64,000 nt of DNA from Roseiarcus sp963794155 (GCA_963794155.1 CAWCCX010000011.1:89229-153228); one strand, 5' to 3'; shown: positions 14,581-23,767, counted from the first letter of the stretch. Notes: generated from the sequence alone by a model not told the origin. Numbers and translations are program-made.

Positions 14581-16602
14581 GGTGACAGAATTCGCACCGT
14601 TCACGAAGAGGCCTGAGCTGTTCGAGGCGCGCGCGCCGCCGCTGACTGCGCGAACGTCGATATCAAACGGCCGTCCGTCAACAACCACTTCCTTGTCAGG
14701 CGAGACCGCCTCCTTGACCACTCGGCCATTGACGAGAAGGGCGGCGTAGGAGCCCTGACCGGCCAAGTCCTCGAGATGCGCAGCACCGCGCGAATTCATA
14801 AGCTCGACGAAATCGCTCGAAAGGCGCTTGGCCGCGTCCTCCCGGATGACGAGGGCGAGCGCGCATTCCTCGCTGCAATCCTGCACGAGCCCATCAGGCG
14901 ACACGTCAGATGCCAGTGGCGCAAAACGGAGCAACCCCGCTGGGTTGGGCCGCGCGTCAGCCGGAGGAACGATCAGGCGGCCGTCGAAGAGCGCAAGTCG
15001 GCTCAGTGCTGGCGCTCCCGTTCGCGTCCACAACTCCAGGATGCTGTTGTTGATCAAGTAGAGCACGCCGGGGTCCAGGTTATCACCCGCGAGGACTTTC
15101 TTGTCCTCGGCGATGTTCACGCTGGTCTCCGCCGCGGTCGACATGTCCTGGGCATAATAAAACCAATTCATCGGGATCCTGCGGGGAAAGGCGATGCTCC
15201 CAAGCTTCAATAGGATCGCGATGTTTTCGACATCGGGACCGACGATATCCGGAGAGACATAGATCCACTTTGCCGCACTCGCGATTGCGCGCCACGGGTC
15301 TGTGCTCGACGTGAACTCCCGTCCCCGGCCCGCGGTCCCGGCCTTTACGGATCGGGCCAACGGAGCCAAGTCCCAGACCTGGATGAGCAAGGCGGCGGTG
15401 AGGATTGCAAGCGCCGCTCTCCGGTCCACGGTCAGCGTCAGAAGGACGCCCGAGAGAAGGACAAAATAGGTGATCGGCCATCCAAACCTTCCGGACGACC
15501 TAAAGATGGACAACACGCGGGCCACCAGCGGCAGATTGTCGATGTTAAGCGACAGTATGACGTGGCCGAAGGCCGTCACAGTTGGAGAGACCGCCATCAC
15601 GTACCAGACAACAAACGCTGGCGTGAGCCACAGCGCCGCATGTCTCAGGCGCCTTGCATCTTGGCCTCGCCGCAGCGCCAAACTCACGGCGCCTGCCAGA
15701 ACGAGAAGAAATCCGCCAAGTCCGAGATACTGGTAGCCTTCGTATTGTGCCCAGCCAGTCGTCCACGACGGCAGGATTGACGACGTGCCCATCGGGTTGA
15801 ACCAGGCGAGCGGATCCATCGTGAAGAGTCCGAGATCCGCGCCCACATTGGTCAGAACCAGTATTCCAGTCACCCAGGCCGCGATCAAACCGGAGAGGGC
15901 GATGACCGCCGAGCCAAGGACGAGCGGAGCGAGCGAATGGAGCCATCCCTCCTGCTCGCGCAGGCGCCGGACGGACCTGCGGACGAGGTCCATCCCTGCG
16001 ATTGGGGCCACCATCGGGACGAAGTAGGGATGAAGGGCGATCACCAGCGCGTGCAGGCCCGCGTATCTCGTTACCGCTACCCTATCGGACTTGGGCCGCA
16101 GAAAGATGGAAAACGCCCCAACGATTAGCCACTGCGACGACAGCGAATTGTGAAGCCACCGGAAGGGGAGGATCGGCGCAACCGCTACGAGAGCGGCGCC
16201 CAACGCCGAACCGAGAGGGCGTCCCGACAAATCCAGGAACAGCCCGAAGGCGAGGCTGTAAGAGAGAAACACCGAGATGAGCAGCCACCACCCCTCGAAC
16301 TGAAAGGGGTAAGGCAAGAGTGGGGAAAGCAGCTTCAGCGGAATGGACACCAGCGGGTTGCTGTCCGTGGCGATTAGTGGCATCCCATTTGGATAGGCGA
16401 CCAGACGCGACAACCCTAAGGGCCATTGCCAGTCGCTGAAACGGAAGGCTGTCCAGCCAAGAAACGCCTGGAAGGGATCCTCGTTGTCTTTCAACCAGCC
16501 CACATTCATTGGGTCGAGTATCGACAAACTGTAGAACCACCAAAAAAGAAAAAGCGGCGCCGCGAGATAATGCAGCCGAGTCATAGGACTGGAGGGGCCC
16601 AT
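14539..16602 (-). CDS. DUF6311-type polytopic membrane protein, C-terminus frameshifted
   Basis: The present frame gives 687 residues. About ten to twelve hydrophobic helices cover residues 10-430. The N-terminal part (DPMNVGWLKDNEDPFQAFLG, then WPLGLSRLVAYPNG and TDSNPLVSIPLKLL) matches the DUF6311 family, thought to be GT-C-like glycosyl transfer proteins. A periplasmic C-terminal region ends in an ILEI-like fold (FDIDVRAVSGGARASNSSG). That fold is cut by a frameshift near 14580, and the last 13 residues are foreign. It is divergent from a GT2 gene of the polyprenyl-phosphate type, so a joint role in decorating surface glycans is likely but inferred. Confidence 0.72.
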   Translation of the reverse strand: MGPSSPMTRLHYLAAPLFLFWWFYSLSILDPMNVGWLKDNEDPFQAFLGWTAFRFSDWQWPLGLSRLVAYPNGMPLIATDSNPLVSIPLKLLSPLLPYPFQFEGWWLLISVFLSYSLAFGLFLDLSGRPLGSALGAALVAVAPILPFRWLHNSLSSQWLIVGAFSIFLRPKSDRVAVTRYAGLHALVIALHPYFVPMVAPIAGMDLVRRSVRRLREQEGWLHSLAPLVLGSAVIALSGLIAAWVTGILVLTNVGADLGLFTMDPLAWFNPMGTSSILPSWTTGWAQYEGYQYLGLGGFLLVLAGAVSLALRRGQDARRLRHAALWLTPAFVVWYVMAVSPTVTAFGHVILSLNIDNLPLVARVLSIFRSSGRFGWPITYFVLLSGVLLTLTVDRRAALAILTAALLIQVWDLAPLARSVKAGTAGRGREFTSSTDPWRAIASAAKWIYVSPDIVGPDVENIAILLKLGSIAFPRRIPMNWFYYAQDMSTAAETSVNIAEDKKVLAGDNLDPGVLYLINNSILELWTRTGAPALSRLALFDGRLIVPPADARPNPAGLLRFAPLASDVSPDGLVQDCSEECALALVIREDAAKRLSSDFVELMNSRGAAHLEDLAGQGSYAALLVNGRVVKEAVSPDKEVVVDGRPFDIDVRAVSGGARASNSSGLFVNGANSVTRQARAQHRGIAAG

Positions 16603-16809
16603 CCGTGTTTCCTGATAACTCTACAAATGCCGTCGCTAATTTCGGGATGGCCCGTCGGGTTGATAAACTGTGGGACGTTGCGCGCGGCAGTCGGGTTTCA
16701 TCGCGTTCGCCCCTGAGAATCAATATACTCATGCGGCAACGGTTGGGGTAACCTGACTTGAGCGGCGTATAGAATGTCGTCTTAAGACAAGGCCGCCCGG
16801 GAAGGCAAC

Positions 16810-17805
16810 GTGCAAGGTAGGGTGTCGCTCATCGTTCCCGTCTATAACGAAGTGGGCGCCATTGAACCGTTCATCAATGCCGTTGAAGCCGCAACTAGCG
16901 CCGTGGACGCGGAGCTAGAAATCCTTTTTGTCGACGACGGATCAAGCGATGCGACTTGCGACGAGATCGCCGCGGCGGCGGAGAGGCACGCCATTCCGAT
17001 CCAGCTGTTGGCGCTGTCCCGGAATTTCGGAAAAGAGGCCGCGCTCACCGCCGGACTGGATGCTGCCGCCGGCGACGCGGTCATCCCCATAGACGTGGAT
17101 CTGCAGCACCCGCCGGAAATCATTCCGCTGTTCATCGAGGAATGGCGCCGCGGAAGCAAGGTCGTTTATGGCAGGCGGATAGAACGGGGCGGAGAGTCGT
17201 GGCTGAGGCGAACGATGTCGCGCATCTTCTATCGCGTCTTCAACGCACTGGCGCAGTCGGACATTCCGCCCGATGCTGGCGACTTCCGCCTCATGGATCG
17301 TTCCGTCGTGGCCGCTCTGTCGAACTACCGCGAGCGGACTCGATTTATGAAGGGTCTGTTTTCGGCGGTCGGATTCAAGACTGCGCATGTTGCGTACGAG
17401 ACCCCGGCCCGGCAGGTGGGCGCGACCAAGTGGAGTTACTGGAAATTATGGAACTTCGCTCTGGACGGCATATTCAGCTTCTCGACAGTCCCGATCCGCA
17501 TATGGACCTATGTCGGCGCGCTGATCGCCAGCGTGAGCTTGCTCTATGCGCTCTGGATTGTCGCGACGACGCTGATCCTCGGCCTTGACGTCCCCGGATA
17601 CGCGTCGCTTATCACCGCCATCCTGTTCATGGGCGGAGTTCAGCTCATATCTCTCGGGATCATAGGTGAATATATTGCCCGCATCTTCCTCGAGACGAAG
17701 CAGAGGCCGATCTACACCGTTGATCATTCGCGATCGGTTATGGAACGAAGACCGCCGTCAACTCGCCAAAGCCCAGCCGCCCGCGCGGGCAGCAACGAGG
17801 CATAG
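16810..17805 (+). CDS. Family 2 glycosyltransferase, polyprenyl-phosphate type (GtrB/ArnC-like)
   Basis: A 331-residue protein with an N-terminal GT-A domain: SLIVPVYNEVGAIEPF, then FVDDGSSD and PIDVDLQHPPE as nucleotide-sugar and metal sites, and RQVGATKWSYWKLW. Two C-terminal membrane helices follow at about 235-260 and 270-295. Such enzymes load a sugar onto undecaprenyl phosphate at the inner membrane. The start is GTG at 16810. It is divergent from the DUF6311 gene, so the two could form a donor-making and transfer pair for surface glycan modification; the sugar is unknown. Confidence 0.9.
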   Translation: MQGRVSLIVPVYNEVGAIEPFINAVEAATSAVDAELEILFVDDGSSDATCDEIAAAAERHAIPIQLLALSRNFGKEAALTAGLDAAAGDAVIPIDVDLQHPPEIIPLFIEEWRRGSKVVYGRRIERGGESWLRRTMSRIFYRVFNALAQSDIPPDAGDFRLMDRSVVAALSNYRERTRFMKGLFSAVGFKTAHVAYETPARQVGATKWSYWKLWNFALDGIFSFSTVPIRIWTYVGALIASVSLLYALWIVATTLILGLDVPGYASLITAILFMGGVQLISLGIIGEYIARIFLETKQRPIYTVDHSRSVMERRPPSTRQSPAARAGSNEA

Positions 17806-17908
17806 ACGGGAAGCGAGAGCGTTGCTCCGTCCAAGAGCGGACGCAAACCGGTTCGACGCTGACACCGCTCTGGAGGGGCGTATCCGGCCATCAACTGTAT
17901 TTATGCGT

Positions 17909-18250
17909 CTAGCAGGCTGTTGAAGAAGGGTCTCGTTTCGCTTTGAGGACGGCTTCGTCGCCGTTGTCGTAGCCGAGTTCGATCTCGATCGTGCCGTCGT
18001 CGAGGAGTTCGGCGGTTCCTTCGCCTCGGACCTCGTCGCCTTCGTCGCATCCGGCCCAGCGGAAGCCGATCGAGTCGCGGGCGTATTCGACATCGAGACC
18101 AGCCTCCATGGCTCCAAAGGCGATTTCGCCGTCCTGCGCGGTGACGGTCAGCGTCGCCGGACCGCAGAGGTCGAGGTAATCGCGATCCCAGAGGTCGGCC
18201 TCGACGATCCGCCAGCGGCCGATCAGGCGGCAGTCGGCCGGGGCCTTCAC
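17909..18250 (-). CDS. IS-associated passenger protein (unknown)
   Basis: A 113-residue acidic protein starting at GTG 18250, four bases overlapping the transposase stop. It contains LIGRWRIVEADLWDRDYLDL and ends TIEIELGYDNGDEAVLKAKR. Similar small proteins follow IS5-like transposases in alphaproteobacteria, so it is likely carried by the element. No domain of known function is seen. It may be intact even though its transposase is not. Confidence 0.6.
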   Translation of the reverse strand: MKAPADCRLIGRWRIVEADLWDRDYLDLCGPATLTVTAQDGEIAFGAMEAGLDVEYARDSIGFRWAGCDEGDEVRGEGTAELLDDGTIEIELGYDNGDEAVLKAKRDPSSTAC

Positions 18251-18471
18251 GCTGGAGCCTCCAGGAGCTTCGGCAGCCGCGCCAGATTGTAGGCGGCGGC
18301 CGCGAAGGTGAAGGCCCATCCGACCCGTTCGCGGCCGCGGAACTTGGTCCGTTCCTGGCCGGCGACTGTCTTGATCCAGCCGAAGGCCTCTTCGATCCGC
18401 TTGCGGACGCGTTGGCTCACGGCATAACCCGCGTGGCGCGTTGCCGTCCAGCCGATCGAGGCTATGCTCAC
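18247..18471 (-). pseudogene. IS5-like transposase, C-terminal fragment
   Basis: Only about 74 residues remain. They include GYAVSQRVRKRIEEAFGWIK and VGWAFTFAAAAYNLARLPKL, the conserved C-terminal end of an IS5-like DDE transposase. The N-terminal DDE core is missing, so the element is a dead remnant. It marks the left edge of the low-GC stretch that ends at tRNA-Arg. Confidence 0.8.
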
Positions 18472-19189
18472 AAAGGCAGGAAACGCGTTCGCGAACGGTC
18501 CACTTAATCGACAGCAAATACGCCTGCCGCCCGGCTCATCATTGAATGTACAAGACTTCGTCTCTTTTGATCACAAATCAACAACATGCACTTTCCTCCA
18601 AGAAAAACCCTGGGATCCTCTAAACGGATCATTTAATAAACAAAACGACCGCCGAGTCGCCCCGACGGCCGGTCGGCCTTGCGCTTGCGGCCGCTGCTTG
18701 CCGTCCTCAGCCTAATAGAACATCCACGCCGCGACTACCTTGGCGCGCCGCGCACCAACATGCCCGGCGAGTTCTTCCCTCGAGGCCCCGACTGTTTGCC
18801 GTCTGCCGCTCAAATCAGCGACAAAATCTACCTTATACTGCAATTCTCTAATCGGCCATGGGCGACACTACCTATTTTGTCTATACGGCTATAGGTGATA
18901 CTACCTATCTTGTCTGTTTCCCTCGTGTCGCCGGCGGCTGCGCTCGCAGACGACGTGCAGGAATGGCGCTTGGTCTCACGAAACCCCGGGTCGGCGAATG
19001 GCCGCTGGCGGCCGACGCTGCCGGCGCGAGCCGCGGTGCTAGGCTGCTCGTGTCGCGCGCTCAGGCGAAAACGCGGCTTGACAGCGTGACGGGCTGACGG
19101 GAGACGGTCGCCAAAGTCGCGAACGTTCGCGTGGTCCGTCCGCTATCGGTGATGGAAACTGCAACAAGAGCTGGCCGAATTCCTACCGC
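18472..19189. other. Region without a supported gene; short 33-bp tandem repeat
   Basis: About 700 bp of lower GC with only short, composition-driven frames. A 33-bp imperfect tandem repeat (GGCGACACTACCTAT... and GGTGATACTACCTAT...) lies at 18861-18917. A hairpin CGACCG/CGGTCG lies near 18647-18676. I see no RNA gene or coding homology. Confidence 0.5.
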
Positions 19190-19552
19190 TCATGACATAT
19201 CGACACAGGCGCAAGCATAATAGTGAAATGGATCGTCATAAATTCTCCGGCATTTAAATGTGACGCCCATTTCTCCGCAACCTCCTTCGCACCCCGTTTC
19301 GAAAGCATTCGCAGTGCAAACACCTGTGAGAGATTGCGTCGGATAATATGGGAAAACAGTCAGCAACCTCTTGAGAAGATCCTCTTTTGTGCCTGGAAGG
19401 ACATGCTTCTTTCCGTCCTCTTCGACCAAAAAAAAGCCGAACGGAAAACGCACATCACCTAGGGATACTTCCTTTAGCGCCATGAATGCAGGATGATCGT
19501 CGTACTTCTCCGTCAATCCGAAGAAAACGATTCCATTGCGTTCTATCGCCAT
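19190..19552 (-). CDS. Small Cys-rich protein of unknown function
   Basis: 120 residues starting at 19552, where GGGAGG lies six bases before ATG; the longer frame is rejected. The N-terminal half looks globular (ERNGIVFFGLTEKYDDHPAF, then FFLVEEDGKKHVLPGTK). The last 45 residues hold seven Cys in the pattern TGVC, GCEGGCGEMG, KCRRIYDD and ACACVDMS, suggesting a metal site or disulfides. No signal peptide is seen. Low GC and lack of a recognisable family suggest recent acquisition. Confidence 0.6.
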   Translation of the reverse strand: MAIERNGIVFFGLTEKYDDHPAFMALKEVSLGDVRFPFGFFLVEEDGKKHVLPGTKEDLLKRLLTVFPYYPTQSLTGVCTANAFETGCEGGCGEMGVTFKCRRIYDDPFHYYACACVDMS

Positions 19553-19707
19553 GACAGCCTCCCAATCAAAAGTGTCCAAACCAACCGAACGACAACGAGG
19601 ACAGCTCCAACGAAGAGTAGACTTCGAGGAGCGCTGGAGCGGCTCCCATAGGCATTCCCCGGATGGCTCCGGGCAGGAGGCGGTCTACGAGCTAGAATTG
19701 CGGGCGA

Positions 19708-20007
19708 TCAGCTTCCCCGGCAGGCCGCGCAGTCCATAACTTCTCCGAAAGGCGGAATACTATATAGCCCCGTAGCGGAATCGAGGCCGTACCTCAAGCA
19801 GGGCGCTGGCGGGGGCCCGCTCGGCACGCAAATGAACGGAGGCGGCCCCATGGATGCAGCAGTCGTCGCGACTAGGAGATGAGCATCTGCGGCTCGGATG
19901 AGTTTTGGACGCTTGAAGCCTTTTGGTATATTTGCAGTTTCAGGTCGTGGCGGGGATTGACCGCGTGTCGCATTTCGTGTCGGCGTCTTTGATTGGGACT
20001 TGGCCAT
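19708..20007 (-). CDS. Hypothetical small basic protein
   Basis: 99 residues after a good GGGAGAAGG ribosome-binding site. The N-terminal third is basic and low-complexity (KSQSKTPTRNATRGQSPPRP). The rest is Pro/Cys-rich and not recognised. The strong ribosome-binding site supports expression, but the C-terminal half could be out of its ancestral frame. Confidence 0.4.
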   Translation of the reverse strand: MAKSQSKTPTRNATRGQSPPRPETANIPKGFKRPKLIRAADAHLLVATTAASMGPPPFICVPSGPPPAPCLRYGLDSATGLYSIPPFGEVMDCAACRGS

Positions 20008-20033
20008 AGATCCTTCTCCCCAGAGTACTTAAG

Positions 20034-20903
20034 TTAGTGTATAATGAAACCGTTAACATTCAACCCGTTCGTAATAGCGTTGTTGATCGCGTTCCCGATT
20101 GTCGATGATAAATGCAAATTCGCGGCTTGTTCGCTCGGTCCAAACGTTACTACCTTATGTCCGTTCTTATCCGCGGTCACCGCTCCCGCAACAGCCGGGC
20201 CTAATGTCATCGTCAAATCGTTCGTTCTCGAGCGCGACAGTGACAGCAAGTTCCCGCTGTTCACGGTAACTGTCGAAATCTTCCAACTTGGATTAAGCGT
20301 ACCGCTTGTGACGATTATGAATCTAATCTCGTGCTGGATAACGTTACTTGTCCCCGCCGCGGTAGTTACATCGAAATTCACCGTTTGCGTCATAGACGCG
20401 CTAACGGCGTCGAAGAGCCATTCAGATAATTTAAGATCACTCTGAAGCAAGAAAGGACCGTTCGCGAGCGCGGCCTCCGAGCATCGCCCCTTATTGAGGT
20501 CTGAAACCAAAAAGTAGGCGTTGAGCGTCTCTGTCCGAACCGCCTCGGAAGAAAGGTTTAGCCCAGCGCCGATAGAGAACACCCCAATCGCTGGGGCTGG
20601 TGTCCCCAGAACGGTGGGGGCCAGAGCACCGCTTTCATCATAGGTGAGCGTCAGCGTTGTTTGCACGCCCCACTTATCTAGAAATGTGCCCTGCGGATAC
20701 GCTTGGCGCAAATCATTAAACGCCCCACGTAACTCACAGTTGATGTTAGTAACAACTGCTTGCACGAATCGCTGCCCGTCGGTCCGATCCCCAACTTCTT
20801 GAATTGGGGGTACTCTAAGGCCACATCCCGCGAGCAATACGCTCATTGAGAGGGAAATCGACGCGCCGAAGAAGACGCCAAAGCCTCCATTAAATCGACG
20901 CAT
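20034..20903 (-). CDS. Putative lipoprotein of unknown function
   Basis: 289 residues starting at 20903 after GGAGGGG. A signal peptide with lipobox LLAGCG puts Cys at about residue 27, followed by Leu-Arg, which predicts an outer-membrane lipoprotein. The mature part is rich in Thr, Ser and Asn with beta-strand character (LTLTYDESGALAPTVLG, then VTVNSGNLLSLSRSR). No catalytic motif is seen. GC is well below that of the core genes. It stands alone between intergenic stretches and is probably part of the accessory block. Confidence 0.65.
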   Translation of the reverse strand: MRRFNGGFGVFFGASISLSMSVLLAGCGLRVPPIQEVGDRTDGQRFVQAVVTNINCELRGAFNDLRQAYPQGTFLDKWGVQTTLTLTYDESGALAPTVLGTPAPAIGVFSIGAGLNLSSEAVRTETLNAYFLVSDLNKGRCSEAALANGPFLLQSDLKLSEWLFDAVSASMTQTVNFDVTTAAGTSNVIQHEIRFIIVTSGTLNPSWKISTVTVNSGNLLSLSRSRTNDLTMTLGPAVAGAVTADKNGHKVVTFGPSEQAANLHLSSTIGNAINNAITNGLNVNGFIIH

Positions 20904-21324
20904 CGGCAGTGCCCCTCCACAAACTGATCTTAATATTCGCACAGACTTTTGTTCTCAGTAGAGTTCGCTTTTTCGACCCGCCTAACAACGTGGACCCCGG
21001 ATTCCGTTGGGCTAACGGACGCAGTGAATCCGGACTAGAGTCTCTAAACCGCAACTAGAGTCTGTGATCAGATCTAGAGAGTATGAGATCACTAAATCGT
21101 GATCAGCCATGTCACGAATTCGCCGCATTCGCAATAGGCTTGTTAAGGATAATTGCGGAGAGTTCGTTCACGTTTTGAGCTTCTAGTCAATCGCATCGAT
21201 TGCCTCGATGTTCTCGGCCGCGTTGCCGTCAGTGCGCTATTTCGCGATCGGCTGAGGCGGGGCAATAAGGAAGAGGAATACGGAAACCGCGGTTGGGGAA
21301 CTTCACACCCGCACGGAACCGCAT
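20904..21324. other. Intergenic region with repeated ACTAGAGTCT and GTGATCA motifs
   Basis: Upstream of the lipoprotein gene. ACTAGAGTCT occurs twice (near 21034 and 21053), and GTGATCAG appears near 21065 and 21100 with a complementary GATCAC between. These could be operator-like elements. No gene is supported. Confidence 0.4.
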
Positions 21325-21460
21325 AGGACTCTCCCGGCCCGCGCAACGCGCGCAGCCGGTCGACCACGTTGGGCGCAGCCAGATTAGCCGTTCTCCGTTG
21401 GCGCCGACCTCCGCCTCGTAGCCGACGGATCCGAGCGGCAGGGTCGAGGCGATCGCCTGG
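21325..21460 (-). pseudogene. Relic of a small rhizobial protein (LRALRGPGES family)
   Basis: Two frames on the minus strand together read AIASTLPLGSVGYEAEVGAN with GERLIWL, then PNVVDRLRALRGPGESY. The frame switch is near 21365. This is the middle of a short protein common in Rhizobiales that normally ends SDVILRLA. Both ends are missing. Pieces of the same family also occur at 58.8 and 59.1 kb. Confidence 0.55.
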
Positions 21461-21563
21461 ACGGGAGCCTAGGAGCGGTCCCCGCGTTACCCTAAAGAAT
21501 ACCCCCGATCAGCAGCCTCTCCCTTTGATTGCTCAAGAAATCTGGATAACTATCTGAAATAAC

Positions 21564-21640
21564 TGGCGCGCCCGGAGAGGCTTGAACTCCCAACCCTCGG
21601 TTTCGAAGACCGATACTCTATCCAGTTGAGCTACGGGCGC
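21564..21640 (-). tRNA. tRNA-Arg (anticodon TCG)
   Basis: A 77-nt cloverleaf on the minus strand with acceptor GCGCCCG/CGGGCGC, anticodon stem TCGGT/ACCGA, loop CTTCGAA (anticodon TCG, reading CGA) and a T-loop TTCAAGC. CCA is encoded. Its 3' end points toward the low-GC block at 18-21 kb, as expected if that block entered at this tRNA, but I found no duplicated 3' end. Confidence 0.94.
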
Positions 21641-21703
21641 GCGAACGCGCCCGTCTTTAGCATGAAGCGCAGGCGCGTTGGAAGCGCGCCGGTCTCGCCG
21701 GCG

Positions 21704-22024
21704 TCAGCAGCCGGGCGCGCGGAAATTGACCTTTTTCTTGACTGCCTTGTCCACTTCTTCCGGCGTCAATAGGACTACGGTCTTGGTTGCGATCGCGCCG
21801 CTCTCGTTGACGGCGAACGAGAGAGCGGCGGCGCTCACATTGTCGGGGAGATCGACGATCGAGTAGCAGTCGACGTCGCCGAACGCGAAATACATGGCTT
21901 CGAGCTTGCCGCCGAGCTGCTCGAGATGCTTCTTGACCGCTTCGCGCCGGCTCACGCCGCCTTCTTTTTCGACGCCCTTGGCGCCTTCCGTGGTGTAGCG
22001 CGCTTCGAACAAATATTTTGGCAT
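21704..22024 (-). CDS. GYD domain-containing protein
   Basis: A 106-residue cytosolic protein of the GYD family. PKYLFEARYTTEGAKG opens it and FGDVDCYSIVDLPDNVSAAA carries the family core. The function of the family is not established. A decayed second copy follows 55 bp downstream, so the gene was once duplicated in tandem. The close tRNA upstream is probably not co-transcribed. Confidence 0.85.
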   Translation of the reverse strand: MPKYLFEARYTTEGAKGVEKEGGVSRREAVKKHLEQLGGKLEAMYFAFGDVDCYSIVDLPDNVSAAALSFAVNESGAIATKTVVLLTPEEVDKAVKKKVNFRAPGC

Positions 22025-22079
22025 GGCGCGATCCCTTCGTCGTTAGGCCGACGCCCGCGAACGGGCGCCGGCTCGAGCC

Positions 22080-22243
22080 TCAATGCCCCGGGGCGCGATA
22101 GGCGAGGGTCTTCTTGGCCGCCTTGTCCATCTCTCAGGCGTGAGGAGGACGATCGTCTTCGTCGCCACAGCGCCGCTTTGATTGACCATAAGCGCCATAG
22201 CGGCGACGTTGATGCTATTACCAACAGCCGCGAGGGGCAATTA
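22080..22243 (-). pseudogene. Decayed tandem copy of the GYD protein
   Basis: The minus strand reads VAAMALMVNQSGAVATKTIV, then LLTPE, matching the C-terminal part of the intact neighbour. It then shifts frame near 22132 to MDKAAKKTLAYRAPGH and a stop at 22080. The N-terminal half is gone. Confidence 0.8.
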
Positions 22244-22252
22244 GGCTCGGCG

Positions 22253-23020
22253 TCATCTCGTCGCGACGAAGAACAGCCGCGGAAACGGCAAGAGAACGGT
22301 CCCGTCGGGTTCAACCGGATAGGCCTCGGCGATCGCCGCCTCGTAGCGCGCGAGAAAGGCTTCGCGCTCGCTCTTCTCGAGCGGGTCGAGGAACCGGCGA
22401 AGGCCGGTTCCCTTCAGCCACTCGACGACCGCATGCGCGCCGGCGAGCGGATGGTAATAGGTCGTGCGCCAGACGTCGACACGGGACGCGTAGGAACGCA
22501 GCAGACGGAAATAACACTCGGGGCCGCGGCGGGCGGCGCGCGTCTTGGCGGCGTCCTTGAGCTTCGCCGCCCAGGACCCCGCTCCGGCGATCTCGCTCAT
22601 GAGGCGATGCGACGGCTCGTCGAGATTGTCCGGCGTCTGGACGGCGAGCGCGCCGCCATGGTTGAGCCTGGCGATCAGCGCCGGCAGCAGCGTCTCGTGG
22701 CCGGGAATCCATTGCAGCGCCGCGTTGGCTAGGATCACGTCGAGCGTCTTCTCCGGGCGCCATTGCCGAATATCGGCGACCTCGAAGGCAATGCCGGGAA
22801 GGCGCTTTCGCGCCGCGTCGATCATGTCGGACGAAGAGTCGACGCCGACGATATGCGCATGCGGGTAGCGCTCGCGCAGAACCTCGGTCGAATTGCCAGG
22901 ACCGCAGCCGATGTCGGCGGCGCGCGAGACTGCGCCGTTTGGAATGCGCTGGACGAGATCACGCGCCGGCCGGGTTCGCTCATCCTCGAACTTCACATAT
23001 TGGGCGGCGGACCAGGACAT
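22253..23020 (-). CDS. tam: Trans-aconitate 2-methyltransferase
   Basis: 255 residues, the usual length for Tam, which methylates trans-aconitate with S-adenosylmethionine and so removes an aconitase inhibitor. MSWSAAQYVKFEDERTRPAR at the start is typical, ADIGCGPGNSTEVL is the SAM-binding loop, and ILANAALQWIPGH is the post-I motif. The start at 23020 is chosen over a longer Pro/Arg-rich frame. It stands alone. Confidence 0.9.
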   Translation of the reverse strand: MSWSAAQYVKFEDERTRPARDLVQRIPNGAVSRAADIGCGPGNSTEVLRERYPHAHIVGVDSSSDMIDAARKRLPGIAFEVADIRQWRPEKTLDVILANAALQWIPGHETLLPALIARLNHGGALAVQTPDNLDEPSHRLMSEIAGAGSWAAKLKDAAKTRAARRGPECYFRLLRSYASRVDVWRTTYYHPLAGAHAVVEWLKGTGLRRFLDPLEKSEREAFLARYEAAIAEAYPVEPDGTVLLPFPRLFFVATR

Positions 23021-23172
23021 CGCAGGCGTCCGTTGAAAGGGGCGGGTCCGGTCTCCATGCGCCGGCACCGGGCGAGGCGCAAGCATGAGCGCCGGTCCCC
23101 ATGTTGCTTTTGCTGCGCCTGGACGCGTAACGTGCTCGGCGACGGCCGTTCCCGTCGCGAGGCGGATTTTCG

Positions 23173-23754
23173 ATGACGATTCTCGTGCTCGGCCTCATCA
23201 TTTTTCTCGGCCTTCACTCGACCCGCATCGTCTCCGAGGGGGGACGGGAGAAGGCGATCGCGCGGCTCGGCGAGGGCCCCTGGAAGGGGATATATTCGCT
23301 CCTGTCGGCGGTCGGCTTCGTGCTGATCGTCTGGGGATTCGCTGAGGCGCGCTACGATGCTCCCACGCTCTGGTCGCCGCTGCCCGGCGCCCGGCACGCG
23401 ACCATCTTCCTGATGCTCGTGGCGATGGTGCTGCTCGCCGCCTATCTCTTCAAGCAGAGTCATATCACGGCCGCGGTGCATCACCCGATGGTCTGGAGCG
23501 TGGCGGTGTTCGGGCTGGCCCATCTCATCGCCAACGGCTCGGCCGCCGATTTCGTGTTGTTCGGCGCATTCTTCGTCTGGGCGTTGGCCGACCTCGTGAG
23601 CGCATATGCCCGGGATCGTCGCGACGGCGCCGCCTATCCCGAGCCGCAGTGGAGCGCAACGATCGGCGCGATCGTCGTCGGGATTGCGCTGTGGGCGGTG
23701 ATCGCCTTTTGGCTGCACTACTGGCTGTTCGGTGTTTCGCCGCTCGGGGCATAG
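23173..23754 (+). CDS. NnrU family membrane protein
   Basis: 193 residues with about five to six membrane helices. GLIIFLGLHSTRIVSEGG at the N-terminus and FGLAHLIANGSAADFVLFG match NnrU, which accompanies nitrite and nitric oxide reductase genes in denitrifiers but is also widespread without them. No denitrification gene is nearby, so a direct link is not supported here. A DUF190 gene follows 13 bp later and is probably co-transcribed. Confidence 0.85.
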   Translation: MTILVLGLIIFLGLHSTRIVSEGGREKAIARLGEGPWKGIYSLLSAVGFVLIVWGFAEARYDAPTLWSPLPGARHATIFLMLVAMVLLAAYLFKQSHITAAVHHPMVWSVAVFGLAHLIANGSAADFVLFGAFFVWALADLVSAYARDRRDGAAYPEPQWSATIGAIVVGIALWAVIAFWLHYWLFGVSPLGA

Positions 23755-23767
23755 GGGAGCATGGACC

